A DNA stretch of 8,600 nt from assembly GCA_900556165.1 (NCBI GenBank), contig USNP01000018.1, positions 1 through 8,600 of the forward strand. Reading direction: 5' to 3'. The notes under the pieces were generated by a model. It made no database searches, was not told the origin of the DNA, and worked only from the letters and a program-made list of their open reading frames with translations. This document shows, piece by piece, positions 5,541 to 8,600 of the stretch. Positions within the stretch are counted from its first letter, which is position 1; each line of letters begins with the position of its first letter. The translations under genes and the position numbers were made by a program. This DNA comes from an uncultured bacterium (GTDB taxonomy: Bacteria > Patescibacteriota > Saccharimonadia > Saccharimonadales > Saccharimonadaceae).

Positions 5541-6461
5541 TTATTGTGCTCCAAAAGGAGGTTGTTGATTATTTAGTGGATTTTCGCCGCTTCCACCATT
5601 CAAAATATCATTAATCTGGAAAGTGAGCGTTTCTTCGTTGCTTCTATTGTTTTCAATTGGTTGAATAATTCTCTCACCGCTCGTTTGTGGAGATTGTATT
5701 GGTTGCCGAACTGGTTGTGGCGCTGAAACGCGTGGTTGATTTACAAAATCACTAATTGGGCGTGCAGGAGCTTCAATTGTTGCGGGGTTTTGATTCATTT
5801 GAATTGGTGCTTGTGGAGCTGGTCGTTCTCTTTCAAATTGCGCTAAATTTGGAACGGCTGCACGTACCGGTGTTGAATTTATAGCTGCTGGGCGAGCTGG
5901 TGCTTGCGGAGTTATTGGTCTTTCGAAAACTGGTGCAGCTGGCATGGGTGCTGGGCTTGGAGTTGGTTGTGGTACTGGAATTGGCGCAGGTTGTTGTGTG
6001 GCGAATTGTTGAGTTTCTGTATGTGTAAATTCGCGAGTCTCTGCTGCAATCGGTGCTTGTTTTTGGGCGGTTCGCTGTTCGACTGTTAAATCGCCGTCTT
6101 CAAGAACTTCATGCACGGTTCGCACAACGTCTTCGATTCCAACTTGTGATTTTACTAAATAACGATCTGCGCCGAGGGCTTCTCCACGTCGTCGTTGATC
6201 TTCGCTTGAAAGCGCTGTCATCATGATAACTTTAATTCCGCGTGTTTCGGTTGTTGATCGCAAAATATCAAGCATATCAAAGCCTGAGATTTTTGGCATC
6301 ATTACATCACTAACGATCAAATTTGGGCGCTCTTTAATCGCCATCGCGAGTGCTTCTTCGCCGTCGCCAGCCGAAACAATGTCGTATCCCTCAGCTAATA
6401 ATCGCACACCATAAATCTCGCGCAAACTTTTATCATCTTCTACTAATAAAATCTTTGTCAT
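5541..6461 (-). CDS. Response regulator: receiver domain plus long Pro/Ala/Gln-rich tail, no output domain
   Basis: Residues 1-122 are a complete CheY-like receiver: acidic pair Asp9/Asp10, phosphoacceptor Asp52 (SDVMMPK), Thr82 (MMTA) and Lys104 (YLVKS). It should accept phosphate from the histidine kinase encoded 50 bp upstream. No DNA-binding or enzymatic domain follows. Residues ~136-275 are low-complexity and disordered-looking, rich in Pro, Ala and Gln (QPAPIPVPQPTPSPAP near 157-172), with loosely repeated ERP...QAP units near 180-190 and 211-219. The protein ends with a more hydrophobic motif (EETLTFQINDILNGG, 276-290) and a short polar tail. The ATG follows AGGAG with a 4-nt gap (6470-6466). 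Output is probably by protein-protein contact; that is inference. The receiver assignment is very sure. Confidence 0.93.
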   Translation of the reverse strand: MTKILLVEDDKSLREIYGVRLLAEGYDIVSAGDGEEALAMAIKERPNLIVSDVMMPKISGFDMLDILRSTTETRGIKVIMMTALSSEDQRRRGEALGADRYLVKSQVGIEDVVRTVHEVLEDGDLTVEQRTAQKQAPIAAETREFTHTETQQFATQQPAPIPVPQPTPSPAPMPAAPVFERPITPQAPARPAAINSTPVRAAVPNLAQFERERPAPQAPIQMNQNPATIEAPARPISDFVNQPRVSAPQPVRQPIQSPQTSGERIIQPIENNRSNEETLTFQINDILNGGSGENPLNNQQPPFGAQ

Positions 6462-6470
6462 ACTGCTCCT

Positions 6471-6499
6471 ATTATATAATTTTTTTCTTTAAAAATCTA
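6471..6499 (-). promoter_or_regulatory. Possible internal promoter before the response regulator
   Basis: On the minus strand a consensus TATAAT (6476-6471) lies 17 bases from a poor -35 (TAGATT, 6499-6494) in the 50-bp gap between kinase and regulator genes. A transcript starting here would begin 1-4 nt before the ATG and lose the Shine-Dalgarno, so its use is doubtful. The sequence is AT-rich enough to give such matches by chance. Confidence 0.25.
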
Positions 6500-6511
6500 T
6501 ACTTTTTATGC

Positions 6512-8600
6512 TTACTTTTTCTGCGCCACCATTCTCTGCGCGTATTCGATTTTCATTCGCTCAATATCATTTAAAGTTGGCGGATTCGGCGGAAGTTGAC
6601 CCATTTGTGGAGTTGGAATTGGTGCTGGCGGTGAAATTCGAATTGTTTGCGACATCTGTTCCGCTTGTGAATTTTGTGTTGAGTAATTATTTTGAACAAC
6701 TTGCGGATTTTGTGTCACATTTTGAACTTGCATTGTTACTGGTGAAACATTTTGTTGAACGGCTTGTTGTGGATTTCGAACTTGTCCAACTTGTAAATTC
6801 TGAATATTTTGCGAAACATTCGCGCGCATCATTGCCGTATTAAGACTTGCCGAGCTACGCATTGGCTGAGTATTTTGAGCTTGTGAATTTGGTTGAGCTA
6901 CTCGTGGTTGCTGAGTTTGTTGAACTGAGTTATTTACTGACGAATTCTGCTGAATTTGCATCTGTGGATTTTTAAATGTTTGTTTTTCAGGGTTTGGCTG
7001 AATTTGTGTCGATTGAGTATTTAAAAATGCTTGCGTAGCTTGTACTCGCTGAGCTTCTAAAATTTGTGCTTGATTTTGCGCTATCTTGAAAGTTTGCATA
7101 TTCGACAAACCATTTCCAGCATAATTTTGAGTATTTTGAGCTGGCAAATTTGGTTGAGCTGCTCGTGGTTGCTGAGTTTGTTGAACTGATTGAATGTTCG
7201 AAAACGCTTGCGGAATCTGAACTGGTTGTACTGGCTGAACGGGTTGAGGATTTGAAATTTGCTGCGGAATTGCTGCTGGAACTGGCGCTGCTTCTGGCTG
7301 TATTTCGTGCGCCTTTTCGAAAACTTCCTCGCTCGGACTTTCACTCTCAGTATTTTCAAGAATTGCCGCAATGTCGCGGTCAGCTTCTTCAATTTCGCGT
7401 TGGTTGCGTTTAGCTTCGATTTTTTGATGTTCTTCGGCCTTTTTCTCCTCTTCTTTCGCCTTTAAAACTTCAGCATTTTCACGCGTAATTCGTGGTAGTT
7501 TAACTGTGAAAGTACTACCTTTTTTGTATTCACTTTCAACATTAAGTGACCCGCCGATTGATTCGGTAAGTTTTCGCGATAAGAAAAGCCCAAGCCCTGT
7601 ACCGTTGATTTCTCGCGTTTCGGAATTATCTACGCGATAGAATTTTTGGAATAAATGAGGAATATCTTCGGCTGGGATTCCAATTCCACTATCTGTTACG
7701 GAGATTTCAACATTATCATTTCCGCCAGTCACATTCACCGAAACTTTTCCGCTTGGCGTGTATTTGATCGCATTTTCGAAAAGATTATTCAAAACTTCGT
7801 GCAAGTGGTCGCGGTCGGCGTGGATGAAAAATACTGGCGTGAGAGTTTTTTCACCTGTTTTAGGGTTGTCGGGTTCGAAAATATAATTTAAACCTTTCCC
7901 GCTCGCTTTTTGTTTTAGGCCTTCCCAGATATTTCGTGTAAATTCAACTGCATCTAAAACTACTGGTTCGTTTTTTAAACGGCCATCTTCTGCTTTTGTA
8001 ATATCCAACAAATCTTGAAAAAGTTGCCCTAAATGCCGAGTATTTTCGTGAGCTTTCTCGAGATAGGATTTTGCACGTGCATCGATTGTTGCGGTTGCGG
8101 GGTTTAGGGCAAGTCCAAGGTAACCTTCAATGCTGGCGACAGGCGTTCGCATTTCGTGGCTCGCAGTTGAAATAAATTCAGCCTGCTCACGGTTTTCTTT
8201 GAGTTCTTTCGAAATATCGCGAAAAACTACCACTGCGCCAGAATTTTGTCCGCTAATCGAATTTACTGCCAAAAAAATTGGCACAGCTTTTCCGCTCGGT
8301 GTTTTAACAAAAAGATCACGTGTTGTAAAATTTGTGCCAGTTTGAAGTACGCGATTTACGGGGTTTGAAGCACCCAGCATTTCTGCTCCGTCATTGTTTG
8401 AAATTTTCAAAACAGAATTAAAAATCAGCCCAACAGCATCACTTCCACTCCAACCGGTAACCTGTGCAGCTGCTGGATTAATTGCGACAATATTTCCTTG
8501 CGGATCAACTGCTAAAACTCCATCATCTACAGCATCGAGAATTGCTTTTCCATCACCCAAAAAATTGCTCGAACTGTTCGAATTTTTATTTTCTGAATTT
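6512..8600 (-). CDS. PAS-HisKA-HATPase histidine kinase with Gln/Asn-rich C-terminal tail (5' end beyond right edge)
   Basis: The frame is open to the right edge; a TTG at 8560 is not a convincing start because 13 further codons, an Asn/Ser-rich linker, continue upstream in frame. Numbering here counts from 8560. A PAS domain covers about 5-118 (AILDAVDDGVLAVD, INPAAAQVTGW, FRDISKELKEN). HisKA follows with phosphoacceptor His135 (SHEMRTP). HATPase_c shows the N box (NNLFENAIKYT, Asn263), G1 DSGIGIP (290-296), F box (FQKFYR) and G2 GTGLGLFLSRK (320-330). A charged helical stretch at 361-400 leads into a tail of more than 200 residues: residues 431-640 are about 39% Gln+Asn by my count and almost free of charge. 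The protein ends in a Pro-rich stretch and a helix-like end (LNDIERMKIEYAQRM). Any sensor or membrane segments lie right of the window. It is first in an apparent operon with the response regulator and pseudouridine synthase. Confidence 0.95.
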   Translation of the reverse strand, partial: NSENKNSNSSSNFLGDGKAILDAVDDGVLAVDPQGNIVAINPAAAQVTGWSGSDAVGLIFNSVLKISNNDGAEMLGASNPVNRVLQTGTNFTTRDLFVKTPSGKAVPIFLAVNSISGQNSGAVVVFRDISKELKENREQAEFISTASHEMRTPVASIEGYLGLALNPATATIDARAKSYLEKAHENTRHLGQLFQDLLDITKAEDGRLKNEPVVLDAVEFTRNIWEGLKQKASGKGLNYIFEPDNPKTGEKTLTPVFFIHADRDHLHEVLNNLFENAIKYTPSGKVSVNVTGGNDNVEISVTDSGIGIPAEDIPHLFQKFYRVDNSETREINGTGLGLFLSRKLTESIGGSLNVESEYKKGSTFTVKLPRITRENAEVLKAKEEEKKAEEHQKIEAKRNQREIEEADRDIAAILENTESESPSEEVFEKAHEIQPEAAPVPAAIPQQISNPQPVQPVQPVQIPQAFSNIQSVQQTQQPRAAQPNLPAQNTQNYAGNGLSNMQTFKIAQNQAQILEAQRVQATQAFLNTQSTQIQPNPEKQTFKNPQMQIQQNSSVNNSVQQTQQPRVAQPNSQAQNTQPMRSSASLNTAMMRANVSQNIQNLQVGQVRNPQQAVQQNVSPVTMQVQNVTQNPQVVQNNYSTQNSQAEQMSQTIRISPPAPIPTPQMGQLPPNPPTLNDIERMKIEYAQRMVAQKK
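6867..6928. repeat. Direct repeat copy A inside the kinase tail (62 bp)
   Basis: This segment matches 7128-7189 at 58 of 62 bases. On the minus strand it encodes QQTQQPRVAQPNSQAQNTQ (residues 547-565). The two copies are offset by 261 bp, exactly 87 codons, so the duplication is in frame. Confidence 0.9.
7128..7189. repeat. Direct repeat copy B inside the kinase tail (62 bp)
   Basis: Second copy of the repeat at 6867-6928, encoding QQTQQPRAAQPNLPAQNTQ (residues 460-478). The four base differences cause three amino-acid changes: A/V, L/S and P/Q. The high nucleotide identity, in sequence free to drift, suggests recent duplication or gene conversion. Confidence 0.9.

Noticed and set aside
5549..5560. 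Small hairpin CTCC-TTTT-GGAG at the regulator/pseudouridine synthase junction as a riboregulator
   Set aside because: The stem is only 4 bp, too weak to claim beyond a note on translational coupling.
6508..6843. Plus-strand open frame rich in Leu, Val, Glu and Phe opposite the kinase tail
   Set aside because: It is the antisense reading of Gln/Asn-rich codons, with no Shine-Dalgarno or promoter. The similar frame at 7150-7413 is rejected for the same reason.
6867..7189. Repeated units suggesting a CRISPR or minisatellite array
   Set aside because: There are only two copies, spaced 261 bp apart, in frame inside a protein-coding tail.
8558..8560. TTG at 8560 as the start of the histidine kinase
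   Set aside because: The frame stays open upstream to the window edge with a linker-like sequence, no Shine-Dalgarno lies before the TTG, and the PAS domain begins almost immediately, so the gene is taken as continuing past the edge.

Overview
The window is AT-rich and densely packed with genes read in the standard code. It looks like a small-genome member of the Candidate Phyla Radiation, most likely Saccharibacteria (TM7). This is inferred from protein character, not from a marker gene: divergent but complete Pth and Der, no in-frame UGA codons, a PAS histidine kinase, and a response regulator whose receiver resembles those I associate with that phylum.

Layout from left to right. (1) 1-540, minus: the N-terminal 180 codons of an FtsX/MacB-type ABC transporter permease, cut by the left edge, with a TTG start and a good Shine-Dalgarno. 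(2) 541-751: an intergenic region with a 20-bp inverted repeat and a possible 9-codon leader ORF. (3) 752-2812, minus: der (ribosome-assembly GTPase) followed by pth (peptidyl-tRNA hydrolase), separated by a strong GC hairpin and led by a near-consensus promoter only 9 nt from the der ATG. (4) 2862-4196, minus: a MATE-like 12-TM transporter, also with a promoter very close to its ATG. (5) 4311-4805, plus: an unrecognised 164-residue protein with an extended -10 promoter, strong Shine-Dalgarno and intrinsic terminator. (6) 4845-8600, minus: an apparent three-gene operon of PAS-HisKA-HATPase kinase (5' end beyond the right edge), response regulator and RsuA/RluB-family pseudouridine synthase.

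The housekeeping genes concern translation (Der on the 50S subunit, Pth recycling tRNA, the pseudouridine synthase on rRNA). The most unusual part is the two-component pair. Both proteins are conventional in their signalling cores, but both end in long low-complexity tails: Gln/Asn/Pro-rich, with an internal duplication, in the kinase; Pro/Ala/Gln-rich in the regulator. The regulator has no DNA-binding or enzymatic output domain. Each tail ends in a short, more ordered-looking motif. This suggests signalling by protein-protein assembly rather than direct promoter binding, but that is inference.

Other points: the palindrome TTCGAA is strongly over-represented in all but the first ~1 kb; the permease in that first kilobase uses AGA arginine codons unlike its neighbours; and several genes appear to be expressed from leaderless or nearly leaderless mRNAs.
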